Assembly: GCA_002428605.1 (NCBI GenBank)
Contig: DIXH01000027.1
Location: forward strand, 1-8,257
DNA: 8,257 bases
Direction: 5' to 3'
Source: Clostridiaceae bacterium UBA6085
Lineage (GTDB): Bacteria > Bacillota > Clostridia > Clostridiales > Clostridiaceae
A program made the translations under genes and the position numbers. Shown one piece after another: positions 1-6,390 of the stretch. Numbering within the stretch: the stretch's first letter is position 1; each line of letters starts with the position of its first letter. Below the pieces are notes generated by a model. The model saw only the letters and a program-made list of their open reading frames with translations, was not told the DNA's origin and ran no database searches.

Positions 1-75
1 AAGCACTGAGGCTAATCAACCAGGCATTAGGGATTTCTCCTTCATGCCTTCGACTTTAGTCGAGGGTTAGTTGAC
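1..75 (+). mobile_element. Right end of an IS200/IS605-family (TnpB-carrying) element, partial
   Basis: The left edge looks like the 3' end of an IS200/IS605-type transposon. Positions 47-66 form an 8-bp hairpin (CCTTCGAC, loop TTTA, GTCGAGGG, with one T-G wobble). It is followed by TTAGTTGAC ending at 75. A subterminal hairpin of the form CGAC-TTTA-GTCG a few bases from the end, with no inverted terminal repeat, is typical of these single-strand transposons. An open frame ending at 70 inside the hairpin region fits a TnpB C-terminus. Beyond 75 the sequence abruptly becomes codons of an unrelated minus-strand gene, which supports a boundary there. The rest of the element lies outside the window, so the family call rests on end structure only. 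The boundary is inferred to within a few bases. Confidence 0.55.
2..70 (+). CDS. C-terminal tail of a TnpB-like (IS605 OrfB) protein, partial at 5' end
   Basis: A plus-strand frame open from the window edge ends at TAG (68-70). It encodes 22 residues beginning STEANQPG and ending MPSTLVEG. The frame runs through the terminal hairpin and stops 5 bases before the presumed element end. This is the usual arrangement for TnpB, whose poorly conserved C-terminal tail overlaps the right-end structure. TnpB is an RNA-guided nuclease that uses a guide RNA transcribed from this end of the element. None of the catalytic RuvC or zinc-finger residues are inside the window. The assignment therefore depends on context, and it is impossible to say whether the nuclease is intact. 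Confidence 0.4.
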   Translation, partial: STEANQPGIRDFSFMPSTLVEG

Positions 76-205
76 CCAGGGGTCCGCCCTTCTCATGCAC
101 GAGCTCACCGTACCTGCTGTAGGCTTCATAAATTTTACCATGGTTCTTTACAAGATATTCAAGGTTTTCCCTTATGGCTTCACTGTTATCTACCTGTCTG
201 TCCAA
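56..205 (-). pseudogene. Remnant of a carboxymuconolactone decarboxylase/AhpD-like gene, truncated by the IS insertion
   Basis: A minus-strand frame starting at TTG (205-203) is preceded by a G6 run six bases upstream that can serve as a ribosome binding site. It reads MDRQVDNSEAIREN, then NHGKIYEAYSRYGELVHEKG, then GPL. This resembles the N-terminal helix region of small carboxymuconolactone decarboxylase/AhpD-like proteins, which often have a Y-x-A-[FY] helix followed by a GGPLD-type turn. The match stops at GGPL, at base 76. The frame then continues through element sequence (QLTLD) to TAA at 58-56, giving 49 residues. The family needs roughly 100 or more residues and the downstream Cys-x-x-Cys or equivalent catalytic site, so this copy should be inactive. 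The family call is from memory of the pattern and is tentative. An upstream ATG at 219-217 is one base out of frame because of the G run. Confidence 0.4.
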
Positions 206-312
206 TATGATCCCCCCATTCTCCTAACCTGATTATACTACCCTGCAGGTCTGAAGTTCTTCTCATTGGAATAGTTCAGGGATAATTAACATAGCTAACC
301 CTTTGTTCACAC
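206..312. other. Intergenic stretch between the LCP gene and the gene remnant
   Basis: The space from 1 to 312 has no intact gene. This part carries the TATAAT box (232-237), a short CCTGCAGG palindrome (242-249) and an imperfect AGGG/CCCT hairpin on the minus strand at about 276-300. That hairpin is not followed by a T tract, so it is a poor candidate for the terminator of the LCP gene. No small RNA or additional coding frame is supported. Confidence 0.4.
232..237 (-). promoter_or_regulatory. Candidate -10 box for the truncated AhpD-like gene
   Basis: The minus strand reads TATAAT exactly at this position. It lies 26 bases upstream of the TTG start of the gene remnant, which leaves room for a short leader with a G-rich ribosome binding site. 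The hexamer 17 bases further upstream (AGAACT) is a poor -35 match, so this is only a plausible promoter. If active it would now drive a truncated message that converges on the transposon end. Confidence 0.35.
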
Positions 313-1356
313 TCAGTCTTCAAAAATCAGGTCATGAAGCAGTTCCCTGTTCTTCTGTAGATTTATGGATATTACGCTTCTGCCGTCCTTGTTTGCATAT
401 TTCCATGTATTGTCGAATGGGATCCTGCTGTTTACCGTAGCCAGGTCCGTTGACTTCAGGACGTCAAGTCCCAATGTCAGCATCGCATCCGGAGTAATGT
501 TGGTTTTTGCATGCTTGAATACATTATTGAGTAGTGCCGGCAGCTTCAAGGGGCTAAGATCAGTCCTTACCTTCGAGTAGATCGACATCAGCACTTCCCT
601 TTGCCTCCTTGTCCTGCCGAAATCACCATCTCCTGTCTTCCTGTTCCTGCTGTGAAGGAGTGCCTGTTCACCGTTAAGCCTCTGCATTCCGTCCTTGACC
701 TCAACCTTCACAGAGCTTCCTGCATTGATGAACTGTGCCTCCTTTTTAGTAAGATTGACTTCAACTCCGCCGAGCTCATCAACAATGCTCTCGAAGCCCT
801 CGAAGTTCACAAGGATATAGTTCTGTATGTCCAGGTCGAAGTTCTCATTCACAGTATTGATGAGGAGTCCTATTCCGCCATAGGCGTAGGCTGCATTTAT
901 CCTGTTGAAGCCAACTCCGGGAATGCTTATCCAGACATCCCTCATGAATGAGACGAGACTTATCTTTCCGGTCTTAGTGTTATAGGAGACCAGCAGACAG
1001 CTGTCCGACCTGCCATTGCCTTCTTCACCTTCCCTCAGGTCAGTACCGACAAGCATGATGTTCAGGACATCAGGGTCTATCCTTTCCTTCCTGTAAATTG
1101 GCACGTCCTCTGACCCTATGATATCCACCTCATAGTCCAGGTCGATGTCATGAGGTGTTCCATCTATCTCGTCAAGCGCCGGAGTCTCCTGCGACACTGT
1201 CGGAGCTGGTAAGTTGTCAACTATCCTGACCGGATCCTTTGCAAGGTTCAGGGTCCTCATATAAAGATATCCTACTATTCCTGCTGCAAGGAGCGCCAAC
1301 GCAAGTATTACATACAAGACTTTTCTGCCAAGGCTCCCGCCCTTATTTCCACTCAT
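313..1356 (-). CDS. LytR-CpsA-Psr (LCP) family cell-wall glycopolymer ligase
   Basis: LCP proteins transfer lipid-linked anionic polymers such as teichoic acids or capsule to peptidoglycan on the outer face of the membrane. The protein is 347 residues from this start. It has a short basic cytoplasmic end, one membrane helix (about residues 12-34) and a linker of about 60 residues. The LCP catalytic domain covers about 97-265. Recognisable signatures are NIMLVGTD, GRSDSCLLVSYN, SFMRDVWISIPG, the VDELGGVEV stretch, LNGEQALLHSRNR and GDFGRTRRQREV, which together carry the conserved Asp and Arg residues that bind the pyrophosphate of the lipid substrate. I chose the ATG at 1356 because GGAG lies eight bases upstream. 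An ATG at 1380, with only a weak GAG site, would add eight residues and cannot be excluded. The gene is separated from the pilus operon by a terminator, so it is probably its own unit. Stop is TGA at 313-315. Confidence 0.9.
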   Translation of the reverse strand: MSGNKGGSLGRKVLYVILALALLAAGIVGYLYMRTLNLAKDPVRIVDNLPAPTVSQETPALDEIDGTPHDIDLDYEVDIIGSEDVPIYRKERIDPDVLNIMLVGTDLREGEEGNGRSDSCLLVSYNTKTGKISLVSFMRDVWISIPGVGFNRINAAYAYGGIGLLINTVNENFDLDIQNYILVNFEGFESIVDELGGVEVNLTKKEAQFINAGSSVKVEVKDGMQRLNGEQALLHSRNRKTGDGDFGRTRRQREVLMSIYSKVRTDLSPLKLPALLNNVFKHAKTNITPDAMLTLGLDVLKSTDLATVNSRIPFDNTWKYANKDGRSVISINLQKNRELLHDLIFED

Positions 1357-1404
1357 ATCCTCATCTCCATACTGGTTCATTAGTTCTCTGGTTTACCTTT
1401 GTCC

Positions 1405-1432
1405 ATTCTATCACTTTACCCTGCCCTTGAAA
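1405..1432 (-). promoter_or_regulatory. Candidate promoter of the LCP gene
   Basis: Between the operon terminator and the LCP start the minus strand carries TGATAGAAT, a TAGAAT -10 hexamer (1410-1405) with an extended TGn motif. A weak -35 TTTCAA (1432-1427) lies 16 bases upstream. Transcription would start near 1398, leaving a short leader. Position and the extended -10 support it; the -35 matches consensus poorly. Confidence 0.35.
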
Positions 1433-1463
1433 TATACTTTTCGGTGACATTTCCAAATCATTT

Positions 1464-1499
1464 AAAAGGAGCCCTGCCGCCATTTGGCACAGAGCTCCC
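1464..1499 (-). terminator. Intrinsic terminator of the pilus assembly operon
   Basis: Seven bases past the stop of the PilO-like gene the minus strand folds into a long hairpin. GGAGC at the base pairs with GCTCC, continuing through TCTG with CAGG (one T-G wobble) and GCC with GGC around an AAAT loop, with one bulged G. The 3' arm is followed directly by TTTTAAAT. This is a classical Rho-independent terminator. It separates the seven-gene operon from the LCP gene. Confidence 0.8.
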
Positions 1500-1505
1500 T
1501 TACAA

Positions 1506-2150
1506 TCAGTCCCCGAACATGGAGCCCAGGTCTCCGTGGCCGATATTGTCCAGATGGAATTCATAGTCATCATACTTTGTTTCTGGCGGAAGCGGGTTCC
1601 TTACATAGGTAATGAACCCTATCTCCGCCTCTATCATTCCTTCAGCTGCACCCACAAGCCTTATTGAATCAACAAGGATGTTCTGCTCTGTTATGTTTTC
1701 AGCATCCTCAAGAAATGAGACGATATCCCCCGCCATGCCTTCTGCAGTGAAGGTTATGCGGAATTTTGAAGCCTGGCTGCTTGTTGCATCCTTATCCCTG
1801 ATTTCTTCTGTGACCTCATCAAATGCGATGTGTACCGCATCTATGCCCTTAACTCCTGAGAACATGTAGAAATCATATACCAGCTGAGCAGTATCAAGGT
1901 TCTTTGGCACGATTTCGCTGAAGCCTGCAATAGTCTTTTCATGGCCCTCGATCTTCTTTTCCAGTGCCTTTGCTGCCAGAATGTCAGCTTCAAGCTGCCT
2001 TGCAAGCAGACTTTTCTCCTCACTTGCCTTGGACATCTCACTTAACGCCTGAATCTTAGGTACTCCGAAGAAGCCCAGAAGGAAGATGTTTATGGATATG
2101 TAAAAGGCGAAGATTGCGGCCCTTTGCAGACGTATAGTCTTATAGTTCAT
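1506..2150 (-). CDS. pilO: PilO/GspM-like pilus assembly (alignment) protein
   Basis: The 214-residue protein has the PilO/GspM layout: a short cytoplasmic end, one membrane helix (about 9-30), a coiled coil (about 36-78, rich in Glu, Lys, Ala and Leu), then a small alpha/beta domain (about 82-184) of the ferredoxin-like type. In known type IV pili PilO dimerises with PilN outside the membrane and links the platform to the growing filament. Sequence identity to named PilO proteins is not obvious by eye, so the call rests on size, topology and position right after the PilM-PilN-type gene. The last 30 residues form an extra acidic, glycine-containing tail with several Asp and aromatic residues. 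The ATG at 2150 has GAGG six bases upstream and overlaps the previous gene by 11 bases, suggesting translational coupling. The operon terminator follows. Confidence 0.75.
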   Translation of the reverse strand: MNYKTIRLQRAAIFAFYISINIFLLGFFGVPKIQALSEMSKASEEKSLLARQLEADILAAKALEKKIEGHEKTIAGFSEIVPKNLDTAQLVYDFYMFSGVKGIDAVHIAFDEVTEEIRDKDATSSQASKFRITFTAEGMAGDIVSFLEDAENITEQNILVDSIRLVGAAEGMIEAEIGFITYVRNPLPPETKYDDYEFHLDNIGHGDLGSMFGD

Positions 2151-3498
2151 CCTTTGCCTCCCTGTATTTCAGTTCAAGGCGGAACGTCTCCATTGAGTCA
2201 TCCATCTCAAGGAATGATAACTGAACCGGTTCGAATACGTCAGTATCGTTTATAGCAAGCACAAGCCTTGCAGCATCAAGTGTGCTTCCTGAACTGTCCT
2301 TCATCCTGAACATGATGTCCATGCCTTTATTGCTCATCGCCATTCTATCTATGCCAATGTTTGAGGGAATGCTTTTCTGTATCAGATAAAGCTTTCCCAG
2401 AAGATCCTTGTCTTCACTTTCCATTCCTTCAATGACACTGATGTCGTTTTCCAGTACTGCTGCCTTTTCCTTAAGCCTGATAAGTGCCTCTTTGGCAGCT
2501 GTGACCTCTGCGGATGACACCTCTGTGGTATTGGCTTCAAGCTTTGATATTAAAAGCTTCTCCACGCCCAGGAACCCTGCCTGGAAAAGTATCGTAAGTA
2601 TTGTCATTGCAGCTATCCTCTGGAGCATTGTCCTGCAGAAGGGAGTGCTCTGGCATCTCGTTCCCGGGTAAGCGTAGTCCAGCTGCTTGCCGAGTATGGC
2701 TTCATTCTCCCTCTGTATCCCGTTAAGGTACTCGTATTCCTGACCTGATTTAAGTGAAATGCTTATCTTCCCGTCAAATGAAAGCTCAAGTGCCTTACTT
2801 ATCCTATCACTGGAATCCTTGTCGCCTGTTATTCCGATCATCTCGACTGTTTCGCCGAAATTCTGCTTCGAATAGAAGTTCAGGTAGTACATTATATTGT
2901 CAGTAATGCTGCTAAGGTCCTCGCCGTCATTCCCTTCCGATTCAAATGAAGCCTGGAGGAACAGACTTTTCCCTCTGGCTATTGAAATGGAAGCTCTTGA
3001 TCCTGAAATGGATACTGTTGCAGCGCTCCTGCCGTTTGCAGAAATGGCCAGGTTCGTCTGAAGCTCCTGCATGATGAAAATGTGCGCTGCCTTAAGTGAG
3101 CAGCCTTCAATGAAGCTCCATATCTCACGCAGCTTCGTTTTTCTCGCTGCGGAAAGTATCATCGTCATCTCATTCTTTTTCCTGTCCCTTGCCATTACCC
3201 TGTAATCGACTGAATACTCGCTCTGGTCAAGGGCGAAGTACTCTGCTGAATTGGTCCTGACAAAGCCTTCGATATCCTTTGGCTTCATGATTGGCGTGGT
3301 TACGCCCTTGACGACTGTATGCTCATCATCAAGGATCGCAGTAACCTTCTTGATGCTGCAGCTGTTCCTTTGCAGGAACCCTCTTGCATCCTCCGGTGAA
3401 GAGATCAGCTGGGAATCCAATATCTGAGTGCTCCTGCCTTTTTTTACCAGCAGGATCTCCCTGAATTCATTTGAAAACCTGATTATAACTTCTTTCAT
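2140..3498 (-). CDS. Single-chain PilM-PilN-type (GspL-like) pilus assembly protein
   Basis: The 452-residue protein joins two units that are usually separate in type IV pilus systems. Residues 1 to about 250 look like the cytoplasmic actin-like PilM/GspL fold, with alternating strands and helices and no membrane segment. A hydrophobic helix at about 292-314 is followed by a coiled coil (about 322-358) and a ferredoxin-like PilN-type domain (about 365-450). The protein would hold the ATPase and platform on the inside and pair with PilO outside. The N-terminus lacks the DxGSSSxK-type phosphate loop of nucleotide-binding PilM, and no INLLP-type PilN peptide precedes the membrane helix. Both are understandable if the domains are covalently joined. 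The ATG at 3498 is chosen because AAAGGGG, overlapping the upstream TAA, lies five bases before it. A longer reading from 3549 would run over the end of the pilC-like gene without a ribosome binding site. Confidence 0.78.
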   Translation of the reverse strand: MKEVIIRFSNEFREILLVKKGRSTQILDSQLISSPEDARGFLQRNSCSIKKVTAILDDEHTVVKGVTTPIMKPKDIEGFVRTNSAEYFALDQSEYSVDYRVMARDRKKNEMTMILSAARKTKLREIWSFIEGCSLKAAHIFIMQELQTNLAISANGRSAATVSISGSRASISIARGKSLFLQASFESEGNDGEDLSSITDNIMYYLNFYSKQNFGETVEMIGITGDKDSSDRISKALELSFDGKISISLKSGQEYEYLNGIQRENEAILGKQLDYAYPGTRCQSTPFCRTMLQRIAAMTILTILFQAGFLGVEKLLISKLEANTTEVSSAEVTAAKEALIRLKEKAAVLENDISVIEGMESEDKDLLGKLYLIQKSIPSNIGIDRMAMSNKGMDIMFRMKDSSGSTLDAARLVLAINDTDVFEPVQLSFLEMDDSMETFRLELKYREAKDEL

Positions 3499-3510
3499 AA
3501 AAACCCCTTT
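3499..3510 (-). promoter_or_regulatory. Ribosome binding site fixing the start of the PilM-PilN-type gene
   Basis: The minus strand reads AAAGGGG followed by five T and then ATG. The site shares two bases with the TAA of the pilC-like gene, so ribosomes ending there can re-initiate. It decides for the ATG at 3498 over an upstream in-frame ATG at 3549 that lies inside the preceding gene. Confidence 0.7.
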
Positions 3511-4702
3511 ACCCGATATTCTGGGAAATTGTAAGTATCGGTACAGCAATTGCGATTATTATGAAGCCTACTATCCCCCCGATTATGAGGATAAGCAGCG
3601 GCTCTATCCTTGAAGTAAGCCTTGCCAGAGACTGCTCCACCTTCCTGTCGTAAGCTGCAGCTATCTTGTACAGCATCTCATCAAGCTTTCCGGTTTCCTG
3701 GCCTACCCTCATCAGGCTGTATACCATTGGTTCGAACAGACCTTCCGCCTCGAACGCTTCAGACATGGAGGTCCCTGACATTATCCTTCCTATGGCCTTC
3801 TGAAAGCACTTCTCGACATATCTGTTCCTGATGATGTCCTTTGTGGCGTTAAGGGAAGTAAAGAGCGGGATCCCGGACTTAAGGAACACTCCAAGGCTCC
3901 TGGCAACCCTGGTTATGATGACTTGTCTCCTGAATTCCCCTATGAGGGGCATCCTGAGTGACATTTTGTCCCTGAAGTCCTGAACCTTCAAATTGCCCCT
4001 TGTAAGGTACAGGGCTAAGACAGCACAGGCCATGCCCGCAATCACCAAAGGCCAGTTATTCTCAAAGAAGACGGCAAGTCCAAGAAGTATCCTTGTAGGC
4101 AGCGGCAGGTTCTCCATTGATTCGAAAAGGTCCCTGAATGCCGGAACGATGAAATACATGAAGAACAGGAGCGTCGCCAAGGTCGCGAAAATGAGTATCT
4201 TCGGATAAACCGATGCAGCCCGCACCTTGCTCCGTACTGCCACATCCTTCTGGTAGAATTCCTCCATACTGGAGAAAATACCGTCTATATCACCTGTTGA
4301 TTCTCCTATCCGTACCATATCAACCAGGAGTCCAGGAAATTCACCGGTCTCCTCCATCGAGGCTGATATTGCTTCCCCTCGCTTCACCTGTTCAAGAAGA
4401 CCTGAGAATACCTTCTTCTTTTTCGGATCCTTCGCCTGCTCTTCCAATATTTCCAGGCTCAGAACAACATTTACCCCTGACTGAAGCATCATTGCCATAT
4501 GACCGCAGAAGTCCGCTGCATCCTGCTCGCGTATCAGCTTTCTCCTTGTCAGAAGCTTTAAGTCTTTCCTTTCATCAATACTGACAGGAGTAATGGATCC
4601 AGCCCTAAGCCTTTCGTATGCGGCAGACGGATCAGGTGCCGCCAAAATGCCTTTTACCATATTCCTTTTTTCATTCCATCCTCTGTATCTGTAGCTTGGC
4701 AT
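3509..4702 (-). CDS. pilC: Type IV pilus/type II secretion inner-membrane platform protein PilC/GspF
   Basis: This polytopic platform protein connects the cytoplasmic ATPase to pilin extraction from the membrane. At 397 residues it has the standard length. Two repeated T2SSF domains are visible, about 62-190 and 262-390. Each has the signature turn seen in this family: RIGESTGDIDGIF near 131 and RVGQETGKLDEML near 332. Membrane segments are at about 168-190, 215-233 and 367-392, and the last hydrophobic helix ends three or four residues before the C-terminus, as in GspF. The N-terminal YRYRGWN-type stretch is also typical. The ATG at 4702 has AGGGTG seven bases upstream, and an 11-base gap separates it from the ATPase gene. 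Nothing is degraded or missing. Confidence 0.95.
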   Translation of the reverse strand: MPSYRYRGWNEKRNMVKGILAAPDPSAAYERLRAGSITPVSIDERKDLKLLTRRKLIREQDAADFCGHMAMMLQSGVNVVLSLEILEEQAKDPKKKKVFSGLLEQVKRGEAISASMEETGEFPGLLVDMVRIGESTGDIDGIFSSMEEFYQKDVAVRSKVRAASVYPKILIFATLATLLFFMYFIVPAFRDLFESMENLPLPTRILLGLAVFFENNWPLVIAGMACAVLALYLTRGNLKVQDFRDKMSLRMPLIGEFRRQVIITRVARSLGVFLKSGIPLFTSLNATKDIIRNRYVEKCFQKAIGRIMSGTSMSEAFEAEGLFEPMVYSLMRVGQETGKLDEMLYKIAAAYDRKVEQSLARLTSRIEPLLILIIGGIVGFIIIAIAVPILTISQNIG

Positions 4703-4713
4703 TTTCTCACACC

Positions 4714-6375
4714 CTAATATGTAGTTCGGATAAGCTCCTCTATGGTGGTTTTACCTTCAATGACTTTTGCGATACATGACTCTCTAAGTGTCCTCATGCC
4801 TGCTGCCCTTGAATGCTTTTCTATTTCCATGTCCGAGGCTCCTGAAGCTATGAGGTTCCTTATTCCCTCGCCGACCTCCATTACCTCGAATACCGCTTCA
4901 CGGCCCTTGTAGCCCTTCATTCCGCATGCAGGGCACCCTTCTGCTCTTGAAAGGAGGATATCCCCACTCATGGACAGGAGTTTCTTCTCAGCCTCTGTTG
5001 CAGGCGTCTTCCTCGAACAGGTCTGACATACCTTCCTCACAAGTCTCTGGGATATCACGCCTGCAATAGTTGAGCTCAACAGGAATTCTTCGATCCCCAT
5101 ATCGCGCAGCCTTGTTATGGTCGATGCGGCATTGTTCGTATGTATCGTGGAGAAGACAAGGTGTCCTGTAAGTGCTGCCCTCACCGAGATCTCAGCTGTC
5201 TCGTCATCCCTCACCTCACCTACGAGGACAATATCCGGATCCTGCCTGAGGATGCTCCGAAGTCCGGTCGCGAATGTAAATCCGACTCGGCTGTTCACCT
5301 GCATCTGGTTTATTCCATCAAGGTTGTATTCAACAGGGTCCTCTATTGTCACTATGTTCTTCCTTGAATCATTGACCTCCTTCATGAAGGAGTATAAGGT
5401 CGTTGTCTTTCCGCTGCCGGTAGGTCCGCACAGAAGGACCATGCCATACGGTCTCCTGATCATCCTGCCGATGGATTCCTTCTCTTCTTCAGTGAAGCCA
5501 ATCGACTCAAGGTCAAGCAGAGAGTCATCGCGTCCCAGGAGCCTTATGACCATCTTTTCACCGTAAATTCCCGGCACAATGGAGACCCTCATGTCAATTG
5601 ACGACGAACTTTTCCTGTAAAGGAACCTGCCGTCCTGAGGGACACGCTTCTCCGATATGTTGAGGTTTGACATTATCTTTATCCTGCTCACTACAGGTTC
5701 ATGGATACCCATATCAGTCCTCAGCATCTCCTCAAGGAAGCCGTCGATCCTGTACCTTACCCTAAGCTCCTTCTCACCCGGCTCGATATGTATGTCAGAG
5801 GCCTTGTTCATGACGGCATTTTCAAGGACAGTGTCTATGAATCTTACTACAGGTGCATCAGGACTGTTCCCTTCTTCGGTCCTCGGCAATCCATTCCTTG
5901 TATTGGCCGCTCTTCTGAAGCTCTCTGCCGCATTTATTGCCTTCTCCTTGCCATAATGCTTCTCTATGCTGCCAAGCACCTTTTCCCTTGCGGATATTGC
6001 AGGCTTTACAACATACCCTGTAGCCATCCTTATATCCTCAATTGCAAAATAGTTTGAAGGATCGCTCATTGCCACCGTCAGCTGCCCGTTGTCCACCCTG
6101 ACAGGCAGTGCCTCGTACTTCCTAGCAAGCCTTTCAGGCATGAGACTGAGCGTATCCTGCCTGATATGCACCTCATCAAGGTCAATGAGGGGCACATTCA
6201 GCTGGTTCTTTACTGCAAGTAGCATCTCATCGTAAGTGACGAGTCCCTGACTTACAAGAATATCTCCAAGTCTCCTGCCGCTATTCTTTTGCAGCCTCAG
6301 CGCAGACTCGATGTCTTTTTCGGTGACAAGTCCTTCAGAAACCAATATTTCACCAAGTCTCTTTTTAGAAGTCAT
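4714..6375 (-). CDS. pilB: Type IV pilus/type II secretion assembly ATPase PilB/GspE with N-terminal MshEN domain
   Basis: This hexameric cytoplasmic ATPase drives filament assembly. Numbered from this start (553 residues), the protein opens with two 24-residue copies of the MshEN motif (6-29 and 35-58), each RLGxILVSxGLVT and ending in Gln, with a 5-residue spacer. The ATPase core has Walker A GPTGSGKTTT (317-326), an Asp box IEDPVEY (344-350), Walker B LRQDPDIVLVGEVRD (376-390) and a His box FSTIHTNN (408-415). The zinc-binding tetracysteine is CQTC (450-453) plus CPAC (481-484), a hallmark of assembly ATPases rather than PilT. All catalytic residues appear present. The ATG at 6375 is chosen because AAGGAAGG lies seven bases upstream. 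A TTG at 6393 would add six residues and overlap the previous stop but has no ribosome binding site. Confidence 0.96.
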   Translation of the reverse strand: MTSKKRLGEILVSEGLVTEKDIESALRLQKNSGRRLGDILVSQGLVTYDEMLLAVKNQLNVPLIDLDEVHIRQDTLSLMPERLARKYEALPVRVDNGQLTVAMSDPSNYFAIEDIRMATGYVVKPAISAREKVLGSIEKHYGKEKAINAAESFRRAANTRNGLPRTEEGNSPDAPVVRFIDTVLENAVMNKASDIHIEPGEKELRVRYRIDGFLEEMLRTDMGIHEPVVSRIKIMSNLNISEKRVPQDGRFLYRKSSSSIDMRVSIVPGIYGEKMVIRLLGRDDSLLDLESIGFTEEEKESIGRMIRRPYGMVLLCGPTGSGKTTTLYSFMKEVNDSRKNIVTIEDPVEYNLDGINQMQVNSRVGFTFATGLRSILRQDPDIVLVGEVRDDETAEISVRAALTGHLVFSTIHTNNAASTITRLRDMGIEEFLLSSTIAGVISQRLVRKVCQTCSRKTPATEAEKKLLSMSGDILLSRAEGCPACGMKGYKGREAVFEVMEVGEGIRNLIASGASDMEIEKHSRAAGMRTLRESCIAKVIEGKTTIEELIRTTY

Positions 6376-6382
6376 CTTCTTA

Positions 6383-6390
6383 CCTTCCTT
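6383..6390 (-). promoter_or_regulatory. Ribosome binding site fixing the start of the assembly ATPase
   Basis: AAGGAAGG on the minus strand, seven bases before the ATG at 6375, begins at the last base of the preceding TGA stop. It supports ATG 6375 over the TTG at 6393. Confidence 0.7.

Noticed and set aside
242..249. CCTGCAGG palindrome in the intergenic region
   Set aside because: A single 8-base palindrome without repeats or context is likely chance.
276..300. Imperfect AGGG/CCCT hairpin after the LCP stop as a terminator
   Set aside because: The stem has internal mismatches, is A/T-rich in the middle and has no T tract on its 3' side on the minus strand.
365..951. Plus-strand open frames of 71 and 116 codons opposite the LCP gene
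   Set aside because: They lie fully antisense to a well-supported LCP gene, have no recognisable domain and are best explained as shadows of its codon use.
1361..1573. A 70-codon minus-strand frame spanning the pilO-LCP gap
   Set aside because: It overlaps the end of the PilO-like gene, runs through the terminator hairpin and into the LCP start, and resembles nothing known.
2140..2154. C-terminal KDEL of the PilM-PilN-type protein
   Set aside because: KDEL is an endoplasmic reticulum retrieval signal in eukaryotes. Here it is a chance ending in a bacterial protein.
4213..5956. Several plus-strand open frames of up to 149 codons opposite the pilC-like and pilB-like genes
   Set aside because: The minus strand encodes strongly conserved GspF and GspE motifs throughout. 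The antisense frames show no domain and no convincing start context.
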